From assembly GCA_002733865.1 (NCBI GenBank), contig NVXM01000026.1, positions 1 to 64,000 of the forward strand: 64,000 nucleotides of DNA. Direction: 5' to 3'. The translations under genes were made by a program, and so were the position numbers. The notes beneath the pieces were generated by a model. It ran no database searches and was not told where the DNA came from. It worked only from the letters and a program-made list of their open reading frames with translations. Positions within the stretch are counted from its first letter, which is position 1; the number at the start of each line of letters is the position of its first letter. This document shows positions 9,013-15,878 of this stretch, in pieces. The DNA is from Sphingopyxis sp. (GTDB lineage: Bacteria; Pseudomonadota; Alphaproteobacteria; Sphingomonadales; Sphingomonadaceae).

Positions 9013-9621
9013 CTAGCTGGTTTGGTCGGCGCGGCTGACACCGTCGCCGTCCATGTTCAGGGCAACGAAGTCCCAGTCGATGGCATTGTCGAGCAGCGCC
9101 GACACATAGTCTGGGCGCGCGTTCTGATAGTCCAGATAATAGGCATGTTCCCAGACATCGAGCGTAAATAGCGGTTTCACACCATGCGCGACCGGCGTGT
9201 CGGCGTCATGATAAGAGGTGATCTTCAGCTCCTCTCCATCGAGTACCAGCCAGGCCCAGCCGCTGGCGAAATGGCCAGTCGCTTCATCCTTGAATTTCGA
9301 TTTGAAATCATCAATCGAACCGAAGGTTTTTTCCAAGCGTTCTTTCAGCTCGCCCGAAATTTCCTTCTTTTCCGGCGACAGGCAAAGCCAGTAGAAGCTG
9401 TGGTTCCAGACCTGAGCCGCATTGTTGAACAGGCCGCCATCGGCCACGTCGATGATTTCCGAAAGCTTCTTGCCTTCATGATCGGTGCCCTTGATGGCGT
9501 CATTGGTCTTGGTGACATAGGCATTGTGGTGCTTGCCGTGATGATAGTTGAAGGTTTCTTCGGAGATCAGGTCTCCGAAAGCATTTTTATCATAAGGAAG
9601 CGCGGGAAGTTCGAAAGCCAT
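9013..9621 (-). CDS. sodB: iron superoxide dismutase
   Basis: A 202-residue Fe/Mn-family superoxide dismutase. Metal ligands are visible: H27 in NYHHGKHH, H74 in VWNHSFYW, and Asp and His in LDVWEHAYYLDYQN. The sequence NNAAQVWNHSFYW and FGSIDDFKSKF favour the iron type. The cytoplasmic enzyme starts MAFELPALPY with no signal peptide. Its stop faces the yciB stop. Confidence 0.95.
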   Translation of the reverse strand: MAFELPALPYDKNAFGDLISEETFNYHHGKHHNAYVTKTNDAIKGTDHEGKKLSEIIDVADGGLFNNAAQVWNHSFYWLCLSPEKKEISGELKERLEKTFGSIDDFKSKFKDEATGHFASGWAWLVLDGEELKITSYHDADTPVAHGVKPLFTLDVWEHAYYLDYQNARPDYVSALLDNAIDWDFVALNMDGDGVSRADQTS

Positions 9622-9826
9622 GTTGTGGTTTCTCCATTGTTTTCAGATCTGTTGCTCTAACGCATCAATAGCAAAAAAGATGCAAGGTCAATTATCGCTT
9701 TGGACCAAGCGCGGTCAGAACCGCCCTTTTTCCTTCACATAGTGCATGTGCCCACACAAGCGCGCCATTGAAGAGTGGTCAAATCGGAAGAAATGGAAGC
9801 ATAAATGCCGTTGCCAGCCTCTTTGT

Positions 9827-10873
9827 TCATGAGCCCAGCAGATCGTGCCGCTTTAGAGCGTGGCGCAGCTGGTCATAAGTCAGGTTGAGCGCCTTGGCGG
9901 TATGCCTCTGGTTATAGCGCGCCTTTGCCAGGGCGGACTCCAATATTCGCTTTTCAAAAGCCTCCACCGCCGCCTTCATATCGTCGACGCCATCAAAAGA
10001 AGGTTCGGTCGAAGCAGTCTCGGCACGGTCATCCGAAGCCGTGCCGGCTTGCGGCGCGGTCGGCTCGACTTCTGCTTTTGGCTTCCTTTCCCTTGGCTTC
10101 CACGGCGACTCAAAGGGATCGAAGACGATATGGTCAACCGGTCTGCCGTGATCATTCCACTGATAAACGGCCCGCTCTATGACATTGCGCAATTCGCGAA
10201 CATTGCCCGGCCATTCATGCCGGTTGAGCGCTTCGGATGCGAGGCGGCCAAAACCGGGCCACGATGGCCATTCCAGCTCTGCTGCCATGCGTCGGCCAAA
10301 ATAATCTGCGAGCACCGGGATGTCCCCTTCCCTGACGCGCAGCGGCGGCAGGGTTACGACTTCGAACGACAGACGGTCGAGCAAGTCGGCCCGGAACCTG
10401 TTGTCTTCCGCCATTTTTGGAAGATCCGCATTGGTTGCGGCGACGATCCGGACATCGACCCGCTGCGGCCGCGATGATCCAATGCGCGTAATTTCGCCAT
10501 ATTCGACGGCTCTCAGCAGGCGCTCCTGTGCGCCGGTCGATAATGTACCGAGTTCGTCGAGGAACAAGGTTCCGCCATCGGCCTCTTCGAATCGCCCAAC
10601 CCGCGCCTTGGTTGCGCCGGTGAAAGCGCCCGCTTCATGACCGAATAATTCCGCTTCTATGAGAGTTTCGGGCATTGCTGCACAATTAAGGGTAATAAAC
10701 GGTCCATCCCAACGCAGGCTGAGCCGGTGCAGGCGTTCCGCTATCAGTTCTTTGCCGGTGCCACGCTCACCCACGACCAGCACCGGGCGATCGAGAGGTG
10801 CGGCTCGGCTGGCTTTTTCTACCGCATCAAGAAAGGCACCCGATTCGCCTACAAATTGACTTTCCCGTTTCAT
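9827..10873 (-). CDS. pspF: sigma-54 activator PspF of the phage-shock locus
   Basis: A 348-residue enhancer-binding protein without a receiver domain, as PspF has. The AAA+ domain shows Walker A GERGTGKE, the sigma-54-contacting loop GAFTGA in GHEAGAFTGATK, Walker B GGTLFLDELGTL and an arginine-rich RFRADLLDRL. After a Pro/Glu-rich linker a Fis-type helix-turn-helix ends the protein (NQRHTAKALNLTYDQLRHALKRH). It is divergent from the psp operon, with a sigma-54 promoter and a palindrome in between. PspA normally inhibits PspF. ATG at 10873 fits the family; a TTG 12 codons upstream would run into the palindrome. Confidence 0.93.
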   Translation of the reverse strand: MKRESQFVGESGAFLDAVEKASRAAPLDRPVLVVGERGTGKELIAERLHRLSLRWDGPFITLNCAAMPETLIEAELFGHEAGAFTGATKARVGRFEEADGGTLFLDELGTLSTGAQERLLRAVEYGEITRIGSSRPQRVDVRIVAATNADLPKMAEDNRFRADLLDRLSFEVVTLPPLRVREGDIPVLADYFGRRMAAELEWPSWPGFGRLASEALNRHEWPGNVRELRNVIERAVYQWNDHGRPVDHIVFDPFESPWKPRERKPKAEVEPTAPQAGTASDDRAETASTEPSFDGVDDMKAAVEAFEKRILESALAKARYNQRHTAKALNLTYDQLRHALKRHDLLGS

Positions 10874-10890
10874 GGCCAAGATATAGTGCA

Positions 10891-10911
10891 AATTCCCATT
10901 AAATGGCAATT
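10891..10911. promoter_or_regulatory. candidate PspF upstream activating site
   Basis: A 21-base imperfect palindrome with arms AATTCCCATT and AATGGCAATT (one mismatch) around a central A. It lies between divergent pspF and the psp operon, about 65-85 bases upstream of the -24/-12 element, where an enhancer-binding protein would bind. The link to PspF is inferred from position. Confidence 0.45.
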
Positions 10912-10974
10912 AATACTATTCGCGGCGGGCCCAAAAAATTCAATATTTCTTATTTCTCAATGGTTTAACGAAGT

Positions 10975-10990
10975 TGGCACGGCTTCTGCA
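10975..10990 (+). promoter_or_regulatory. sigma-54 (-24/-12) promoter of the psp operon
   Basis: TTGGCACGGCTTCTGCA carries the GG (10976-10977) and GC (10988-10989) dinucleotides separated by the required 10 bases and matches TGGCACG-N4-TTGCA at all but one core position. It points at the small peptide gene and pspA, and a PspF gene is next to it. Confidence 0.8.
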
Positions 10991-11034
10991 ATGTTGGTTT
11001 CATATACGAAACACACGAACTTCTGGAGGGCACC

Positions 11035-11211
11035 ATGCCAGCACTGAACAAAATGACCCGCACCGATATTTCCGCGATCGTCTCGATCCTGCTCTTCGGC
11101 GTGACAATTTTAGTCAGCGCCGTGGGCCCGGCACAAGCCGAAAACACGACGGTGAATAGCCAGAACGATTCCCCCGCTGTCAGCTTTGTTACCATTGGTT
11201 ACCGAGCATGA
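11035..11211 (+). CDS. 58-residue exported or membrane-anchored peptide heading the psp operon
   Basis: A short gene directly after the sigma-54 promoter, with a strong ribosome site (GGAGGG at 11026-11031). The peptide begins MPALNKMTRTD, then has a hydrophobic stretch (about residues 12-31) and a plausible signal-peptidase site after GPAQA, leaving about 22 polar residues ending TIGYRA. It could be a secreted peptide or stay membrane-anchored. An 11-base-pair hairpin follows it before pspA. I do not recognise a family. Its position as first gene of a stress operon makes real expression likely. Confidence 0.65.
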   Translation: MPALNKMTRTDISAIVSILLFGVTILVSAVGPAQAENTTVNSQNDSPAVSFVTIGYRA

Positions 11212-11220
11212 CAGACAAAA

Positions 11221-11267
11221 TGGCCGGGACCCCTTCTTTTCCCCTTGCCGAAGTCAGGTCCCGGCCA
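11221..11267 (+). terminator. hairpin between the small peptide gene and pspA
   Basis: TGGCCGGGACC (11221-11231) pairs perfectly with GGTCCCGGCCA (11257-11267), followed by CCTTTTG. It may be a partial terminator or an RNA processing/stability element that sets the ratio of the small peptide to PspA. Confidence 0.5.
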
Positions 11268-11360
11268 CCTTTTGAAATTCAACAGGTTGATGTAGAACAG
11301 GACCGGAGCGACGGCTCGAACAAGTTCAAACACAACCACAGACCGAACCGGAGTATGTAC

Positions 11361-12035
11361 ATGGCAGGTATTTTTTCAAGAACGCGCGATATTATCGCCG
11401 CCAACGTTACCGACATGCTGGACAAGGCCGAAGACCCGTCGAAGATGATCCGCATGATCATCCTCGAAATGGAGGAAACTCTGGTTGAAGTTCGCGCCTC
11501 GGCGGCTCGCACCATTGCCGATCAGAAAGAGATGCGTCGGCATATCGACAAGCTGGATGACTTGACCGAGGACTGGAGCGAAAAGGCCCAGCTGGCGCTG
11601 TCCAAGGATCGTGAAGATCTGGCCAAGGCCGCCTTGGTTGAAAAGCGCAAGGCCGCTGACATGGCGGATCAGCTGAAAGCCGAAATTCAGGTTCTTGATG
11701 ATTCGCTGCGCGCCTCCGAAGGCGACATCGCGAAGCTGCAGAAGAAATTGCAGGAAGCGCGTTCGCGTCAAAGCAATCTGGTCAATCGCCTTGAGAGCGC
11801 TGAAAACCGGGTCAAGCTTCGCGAAATGTACAATGGTGAAAAAGTGCACGATGCCTTTTCCCGCTTTGAATATCTCGAACGGCAAGTCGATTTTGCCGAA
11901 GGCCGGGCCGATGCATTGGGCATGGGCGGCGAACCACAGAGTCTGGAAAGCCAGATCGCCGCGCTGGAATCCAACGACAAGGTCGATGAAGAACTGGAAG
12001 CCATGAAGGCGGCCATGAAGAAAGGTGACGCATAA
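11361..12035 (+). CDS. pspA: phage shock protein A
   Basis: A 224-residue PspA/IM30 protein, all helical and coiled coil, starting MAGIFSRTRDIIAANVTDML, the amphipathic helix that binds stressed membranes. It also binds and restrains PspF. Length and N-terminus match the family with ATG 11361; ATG 11355 is two codons upstream. A more distant in-frame ATG at 11208 would add 51 residues across the hairpin and is not convincing. It ends TAATG with pspB. Confidence 0.95.
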   Translation: MAGIFSRTRDIIAANVTDMLDKAEDPSKMIRMIILEMEETLVEVRASAARTIADQKEMRRHIDKLDDLTEDWSEKAQLALSKDREDLAKAALVEKRKAADMADQLKAEIQVLDDSLRASEGDIAKLQKKLQEARSRQSNLVNRLESAENRVKLREMYNGEKVHDAFSRFEYLERQVDFAEGRADALGMGGEPQSLESQIAALESNDKVDEELEAMKAAMKKGDA

Positions 12036-12343
12036 TGCAGGAAGAACTGATCATTATTCCCATCGTGATGGGTACGCTATTTATCGGTCTGCCATGGTTG
12101 ATATTTCACTATGTCACCAAATGGAAAACCGCTGCAACGATCACCAACGAAGACGAAAATCTGCTCGAAGAGCTCCATCATATGGCCCGCCGCCTGGATG
12201 ACCGGATGGAAACCATCGAACGGATCATGGCCGCAGACAATCCCGATTGGCGTCAATCCGCATTGCCAAAGCCATCCAGCGAAACCGCGCCAACGCTCGA
12301 CAATTTCGACGAGCTGCTGAAAAAAGAAAGGCACCCATCATGA
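12035..12343 (+). CDS. pspB: phage shock protein B
   Basis: A 102-residue protein with one N-terminal membrane helix (about residues 5-25) and a cytoplasmic coiled coil. The C-terminal part RRLDDRMETIERIMAADNPDWR matches E. coli PspB (RMRERIQALESILDAEHPNWR), though this protein has about 30 extra residues afterwards. PspB and PspC sense membrane damage and take PspA from PspF. Start overlaps the pspA stop and stop overlaps the pspC start (ATGA). Confidence 0.9.
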   Translation: MQEELIIIPIVMGTLFIGLPWLIFHYVTKWKTAATITNEDENLLEELHHMARRLDDRMETIERIMAADNPDWRQSALPKPSSETAPTLDNFDELLKKERHPS

Positions 12344-12723
12344 GCTCTTCCCGCACCAAATTCTATCTCGACAAGAGACGCGCCAAATGCAGTGGTGTCT
12401 GTGCCGGGATCGCCGATTACACCGGGATCAATGTGGCCTGGGTGCGACTGGCAGCGATTATCGCGACCGTCACCTTCGCCTTCCCGTGGATCTTGGTAGC
12501 CTATTGGGTTGCCGCCAAAATATCCGAACCGAAGCCGATGGGCATGTATCTGAACGACCCGGAAGACACGAAATTCTGGCAGGGCGTTCGTCAGTCCCCA
12601 CGCCGCACAACACGGGATATCAAATCCCGGTTCCGCGAAATCGACCGCAAGCTGGCCGACATGGAACTTTACTACACCAGCAAGAATACCGCGCTGTCGA
12701 ATGAGATCGAAAATCTGCGCTAA
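12340..12723 (+). CDS. pspC: phage shock protein C
   Basis: A 127-residue PspC-domain protein: KFYLDKRRAKCSGVCAGIAD followed by YTGINVAWVRLAAI and a membrane helix (TVTFAFPWILVAYWVA). A basic stretch and a coiled coil (FREIDRKLADMELYYTSKNTALSNEIENLR) form the C-terminus. ATG 12340 overlaps the pspB stop. The C-terminal coil ends in EIENLR, a motif that recurs in the small proteins downstream. Confidence 0.92.
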   Translation: MSSSRTKFYLDKRRAKCSGVCAGIADYTGINVAWVRLAAIIATVTFAFPWILVAYWVAAKISEPKPMGMYLNDPEDTKFWQGVRQSPRRTTRDIKSRFREIDRKLADMELYYTSKNTALSNEIENLR

Positions 12724-12746
12724 ACATCTGAACAGGGAGAATGGAA

Positions 12747-13046
12747 ATGGATTGGGGAAGCCCGCAATTTATCCTGGCAATCATCGCCATCAGTTACGGA
12801 GCGTGGATCGTCAACAACTGGATAAGAGCCAAGCATGGCTACGAGCTGGAAGACGAATGGGGCGGAAAATCGACGAAATCGAGTCCGGACGACCAGCGCA
12901 AGATCGAATTGCTGTCCAATGAAAACGAACAGCTGGTTGGCAAGATAGACCGGCTGCAGGAGCGGCTCCAGGTGCTCGAGCGGATCGCCACCGATCCCGC
13001 CAAACGCACTGCCGATGAAATTGAAGCTTTGCGGGAGCAAAACTGA
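12747..13046 (+). CDS. PspB-like small membrane protein 1
   Basis: A 99-residue protein with an N-terminal membrane helix (about residues 7-26), a charged middle (KHGYELEDEWGGK) and a coiled-coil end RLQERLQVLERIATD then EIEALREQN. That end matches the PspB C-terminus, and the same signature recurs in the next four genes. AGGGAGA at 12733-12739 fits ATG 12747 better than ATG 12741. It overlaps the next gene by TGATG. Confidence 0.75.
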   Translation: MDWGSPQFILAIIAISYGAWIVNNWIRAKHGYELEDEWGGKSTKSSPDDQRKIELLSNENEQLVGKIDRLQERLQVLERIATDPAKRTADEIEALREQN

Positions 13047-13375
13047 TGGATCCGGATAAAGTGGTACTGCTTACCGAATTGGCCCCGATGCTGGCAGTTG
13101 GCTGTGTGGTCGTAACGATCGGCTGGGTCACAACCACCTGGATGCGGATCAAGAACGGCTATCCTCTGGAAAACCAGTGGGGCAAGTCAGTCTATCCCAA
13201 GACCGACCGGGAAGCCGTCGAGCGGGTCAAATTGCTGACCAATGAAAATGCCGAGCTGCGCGCCGAGCTGGGTTCGGTCAAGGACCGGCTGGCCAACGTC
13301 GAGCGGATTGTCACCGACGACAGCCACAGGTTAACCCAGGAAATCGAGCAATTGCGCGACAAGCGCGCGAACTAG
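13046..13375 (+). CDS. PspB-like small membrane protein 2
   Basis: A 109-residue paralogue of the preceding protein. The membrane helix (about residues 13-33) is followed by RIKNGYPLENQWGKS, close to RAKHGYELEDEWGGK of its neighbour, and then by VKLLTNENAELRAELGSVKDRLANVERIVTD and EIEQLRDK. Start overlaps the stop of protein 1. Proteins 1 and 2 are the most alike of the five and look like a tandem duplicate. Confidence 0.75.
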   Translation: MDPDKVVLLTELAPMLAVGCVVVTIGWVTTTWMRIKNGYPLENQWGKSVYPKTDREAVERVKLLTNENAELRAELGSVKDRLANVERIVTDDSHRLTQEIEQLRDKRAN

Positions 13376-13384
13376 GGTGAGAAA

Positions 13385-13441
13385 ATGCTGAGCGCAATCG
13401 ATGATATACGCGACGCCGCTGCCAAAAAGGAATTGAACTGA
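13385..13441 (+). CDS. possible 18-residue peptide gene
   Basis: ATG at 13385 is preceded by GGTGAG and opens an 18-codon frame (MLSAIDDIRDAAAKKELN) whose TGA overlaps the next ATG. It could be a real micro-peptide, a translational coupler, or the remnant of another paralogue. Nothing beyond the coupling supports it. Confidence 0.3.
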   Translation: MLSAIDDIRDAAAKKELN

Positions 13442-13695
13442 TGGGTTTTGAATTTGCACTTCTCATTCCACTCGCCCCCTTCGCATTGGGAGCGCTTTGG
13501 ATATGGACCCGGCACCAAGCCAAGATGGCTGAAAAATACGGCCATCTTCCCAAAGGTGTGGACGCGGATACCGACCGGATGCGCGAAGAAATGAGATATT
13601 TGAAAGAGCGCGTTGCCGTGCTTGAGCAGATTACCACCGACGGTCACAGCACCAAGCAGCTGAAAAACGAGATCGAACAGCTGCGGGATCGCTGA
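13441..13695 (+). CDS. PspB-like small membrane protein 3
   Basis: An 84-residue protein: membrane helix (about residues 4-22), then a coiled coil with MRYLKERVAVLEQITTD and EIEQLRDR at the end. The helix-plus-coil layout and the motif LKERVxVLExIxTD match PspB and the neighbouring genes. It starts at the TGATG overlap with the tiny preceding frame. Confidence 0.75.
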   Translation: MGFEFALLIPLAPFALGALWIWTRHQAKMAEKYGHLPKGVDADTDRMREEMRYLKERVAVLEQITTDGHSTKQLKNEIEQLRDR

Positions 13696-13720
13696 ACGGA
13701 TTGATTGAGGGAGATTTACT

Positions 13721-13990
13721 ATGGGTTGGCCCGAGACGGTAGTTGCCATCATCATCATCGTAACAATCGGACGCGTGATGCGCTCCAAATATCGCGCCGA
13801 GCACGGCATTCTCGAGGATCGCAGAGGCAATGCCATCGGATCACAGGCGCGCAGCGAACCGCAGACGGAACGCCTGCGGGAAGAAGTGAAATATCTCAAG
13901 GAGCGCGTGGCGGTGCTCGAGAAAATCGCCACCGATGACCGCGGATCCCGCGATCTGCAAAACGAGATCGAGAAATTACGCGACCGCTAA
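13721..13990 (+). CDS. PspB-like small membrane protein 4
   Basis: An 89-residue protein with a very short membrane helix (VVAIIIIVTIG), a basic linker (RVMRSKYRAEHGILEDRRG), and the shared coil VKYLKERVAVLEKIATD plus EIEKLRDR. It is nearly identical to protein 3 over the coil, so these two form a second close pair. GAGGGAG lies seven bases before ATG. Confidence 0.75.
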   Translation: MGWPETVVAIIIIVTIGRVMRSKYRAEHGILEDRRGNAIGSQARSEPQTERLREEVKYLKERVAVLEKIATDDRGSRDLQNEIEKLRDR

Positions 13991-14017
13991 TCCGGTCCGG
14001 AAAGTAGAAGGACAAGC

Positions 14018-14251
14018 ATGATGCAAGAACCTGCTTTTTATATGATCACCGCCGCCTTTTCGCTAATCGGCCTGACGGTTGTAGCGCTGGTTACGCTGCG
14101 TGGCTGGCGGGACTGGATTGCTCTGAAAGCCCGCGAACTGGAACAGCGGCGCGAGGATAATCCACCCACGGCGACTTCGCGGATCGAGGTCGCTGACCTG
14201 AAAGAACGGATCCGCAAGCTGGAAGCGATCGCGGCGGGGGTTGAACTGTAA
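14018..14251 (+). CDS. PspB-like small membrane protein 5
   Basis: A 77-residue protein with a membrane helix (about residues 8-28) and a shorter, diverged coil (VADLKERIRKLEAIAAG). It lacks the final EIExLR element of the others. AAGGA is five bases before ATG 14018. It is the last gene of the psp operon, before a large palindrome. Confidence 0.7.
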   Translation: MMQEPAFYMITAAFSLIGLTVVALVTLRGWRDWIALKARELEQRREDNPPTATSRIEVADLKERIRKLEAIAAGVEL

Positions 14252-14268
14252 GCAACCGGACCCGAATT

Positions 14269-14330
14269 CCGTTCGTGTCGAGCGAAGTCGAGACACGCGA
14301 GAGCCTCTCGACTGCGCTCGAGGCGAACGG
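14269..14330. repeat. large palindromic repeat after the psp operon
   Basis: Two 25-base arms (14269-14293 and 14306-14330) pair with three mismatches around a 12-base loop. The ends read CCGTTCG and CGAACGG. Sequences of this kind are dispersed in sphingomonad genomes. It could also terminate the psp transcript. Confidence 0.7.
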
Positions 14331-14376
14331 TGAAAATGGGTGACGTTGCCACTCTCCCCTGCTAACCGCGCTTCCC

Positions 14377-14781
14377 ATGAGCAAAATTGACGATTTAATC
14401 GAAGAATATGAATTTCTCGAGGCAGATGATCGCTATCGGCTGCTGATTGATCTGGGCAAGCAACTCGACCCGATGCCGGATCCCCTGAAGACCGATGCCA
14501 CCTTGGTTCGAGGCTGCTCCGCTTCCGTCTGGGTCTATCCCACGCAACTGGACGACGGGCGCCTGCATTTTCTGGCAGACAGCAACGCCGCGATTACCAA
14601 GGGGATTATCGCGCTGGTGCTGGAAACCGTGCAGGATCAGGCCGCCGAGCAGATCAGGAATACGGATATTGCCGCCGTACTGGAGCCGTTTGATCTGAAA
14701 AATCAGCTGAGTTCAAACCGGACCCAGGGCATTCCCAATATGATTGCGCTGATTCAGCAGACGGCAGAACGGTTGCAGTGA
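14377..14781 (+). CDS. sufE: cysteine desulfurase sulfur acceptor SufE
   Basis: A 134-residue SufE, which takes persulfide sulfur from SufS and passes it to the SufBCD scaffold for Fe-S cluster assembly. The active cysteine lies in LVRGCSASVWVYP (near residue 47). The start MSKIDDLIEEYEFLEADDRYRLLIDLGK is typical. No other suf genes are next to it. Confidence 0.93.
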   Translation: MSKIDDLIEEYEFLEADDRYRLLIDLGKQLDPMPDPLKTDATLVRGCSASVWVYPTQLDDGRLHFLADSNAAITKGIIALVLETVQDQAAEQIRNTDIAAVLEPFDLKNQLSSNRTQGIPNMIALIQQTAERLQ

Positions 14782-14789
14782 TACCAAAG

Positions 14790-14925
14790 CCCCTGCGCAG
14801 ACAGGGGTCCATCTCCCATCTTCGAACCTGGACGTATTAAGAATTTCGCTGGGCTATCGACTGGCGCATAACGACGCTTCTGATCGTTTCTGTGATATGA
14901 GATGGATTCCTGCCTTCGCAGGAAT
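14790..14925. repeat. pair of GAGATGG-type palindromes between sufE and the J-domain gene
   Basis: Unit one (14790-14817) has the hairpin CCCCTG/CAGGGG followed by TCCATCTCCC; unit two (14898-14925) has GAGATGG then ATTCCTGC-CTTC-GCAGGAAT. They are in opposite orientation, like a bacterial interspersed mosaic element. Related units occur at 20497 and 63776. Confidence 0.65.
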
Positions 14926-14931
14926 ACACTG

Positions 14932-15468
14932 CTAGGCCGGCTTCCAGACGCGCCGCTCTTCGGCTATCCGCAGCACATCATAGGCCGCCTGGGCCGCCTG
15001 AAATTTCTTGGCCGCTTCCGCATCGCCCGGATTGACGTCCGGATGATATTCCTTGGCCATTGACCGCCAAGCCTTTTTCACGGTTTCGAATTCGACATCG
15101 GGGGTGAGATCGAAAATCTCCAGCGCGGTCATTTCGTCGCGCGAACGGCTGCCGTCTCCGGAGCCCATCCAGCTATAATGGGCCGCTTCCTGATAGGCGT
15201 TTGCATCGCGTTGCTCGTCGGCTTCGCGCTTCTTGCGCTCTTCCTTGTCGAGCCCTTCGAAATAATCCCAACCGCGGTTATATTCCGCAGCGTGTGTCTG
15301 GCAGAAATACCAGCGCTCGGGGCTGTTGGGAGATTTGGGCGCAGGGCAATTGCCCGCTTCATCACAACCGTGGCGGTCGCAAATCTTCACTTGCTGGGTT
15401 TCTCGTGAACTTTCGTAGCTTCCCCATCTTGGGAAACCCCAGTTATCTGATCGTTTTGCTCTTGGCAT
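14932..15468 (-). CDS. J-domain protein with cysteine-rich N-terminus
   Basis: A 178-residue protein. The J-domain is at the C-terminus (TALEIFDLTPDVEFETVKKAWRSMAKEYHPDVNPGD, with HPD), so it should stimulate a DnaK ATPase. The N-terminal 60 residues hold CDRHGCDEAGNC and YFCQTHAAEYN, a possible zinc site, and RGWDYFEGL. The layout is that of short DnaJ-like proteins of alphaproteobacteria. It precedes rnpB on the same strand in transcription order downstream. Confidence 0.85.
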   Translation of the reverse strand: MPRAKRSDNWGFPRWGSYESSRETQQVKICDRHGCDEAGNCPAPKSPNSPERWYFCQTHAAEYNRGWDYFEGLDKEERKKREADEQRDANAYQEAAHYSWMGSGDGSRSRDEMTALEIFDLTPDVEFETVKKAWRSMAKEYHPDVNPGDAEAAKKFQAAQAAYDVLRIAEERRVWKPA

Positions 15469-15518
15469 AGTCCCTATTCTATCAGAGGATTCCAGCGAGT
15501 TCTACCGCTAAGATAATA

Positions 15519-15872
15519 CCAGAGGGTCTGTAAGCCGGGTTCTGTCCATTCGCCGAAGCGAAATAGCCAGCCATTCATCTAGGCCATGCATTGCTGCGTG
15601 GCTCCAGCAACCAACCCGGGCTGCAGGCCGAAAACGCCATATGCCGCCCCTATTTGGTTTTGCTCCAGGTGGGGTTTACCGTGCCAGACCTGTTGCCAGG
15701 CCCGCGGTGCGCTCTTACCGCACCCTTTCATTGTCACGTGACCGAAGCCGTCGCGACCTGCTTTCTGTTGCACTGTCCCTAGGGTTGCCCCCGCCGGCCA
15801 TTAACCGGCACCTTTTAATCGTGGAGCCCGGACTTTCCTCGACATAAATGCCGCGGCTGGCCGACCCTCTGG
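15519..15872 (-). ncRNA. rnpB: RNase P RNA
   Basis: The minus strand shows the conserved core GAGGAAAGTCCGGGCTC near its 5' end and ACAGAACCCGGCTTA near its 3' end. The two termini (CCAGAGGGTC and GACCCTCTGG on the plus strand) pair as helix P1, giving about 354 nucleotides, the usual size of type A RNase P RNA. It is the ribozyme that trims tRNA 5' ends. It lies six bases after the amidase gene. Confidence 0.93.
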
Positions 15873-15878
15873 TGAGGC

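Noticed and set aside
9711..9733. GCGGT-CAGA-ACCGC hairpin followed by CCTTTTT
   Set aside because: The T-run is on the plus strand, where no gene ends nearby; the stem is only five base pairs.
11208..11360. Upstream in-frame start for PspA adding 51 residues
   Set aside because: The extension crosses the 11-bp hairpin, looks unlike PspA and is not needed; ATG 11361 gives the family N-terminus.
15579..15847. Short open frames in both directions
   Set aside because: They lie inside the RNase P RNA gene, whose conserved core explains the sequence.
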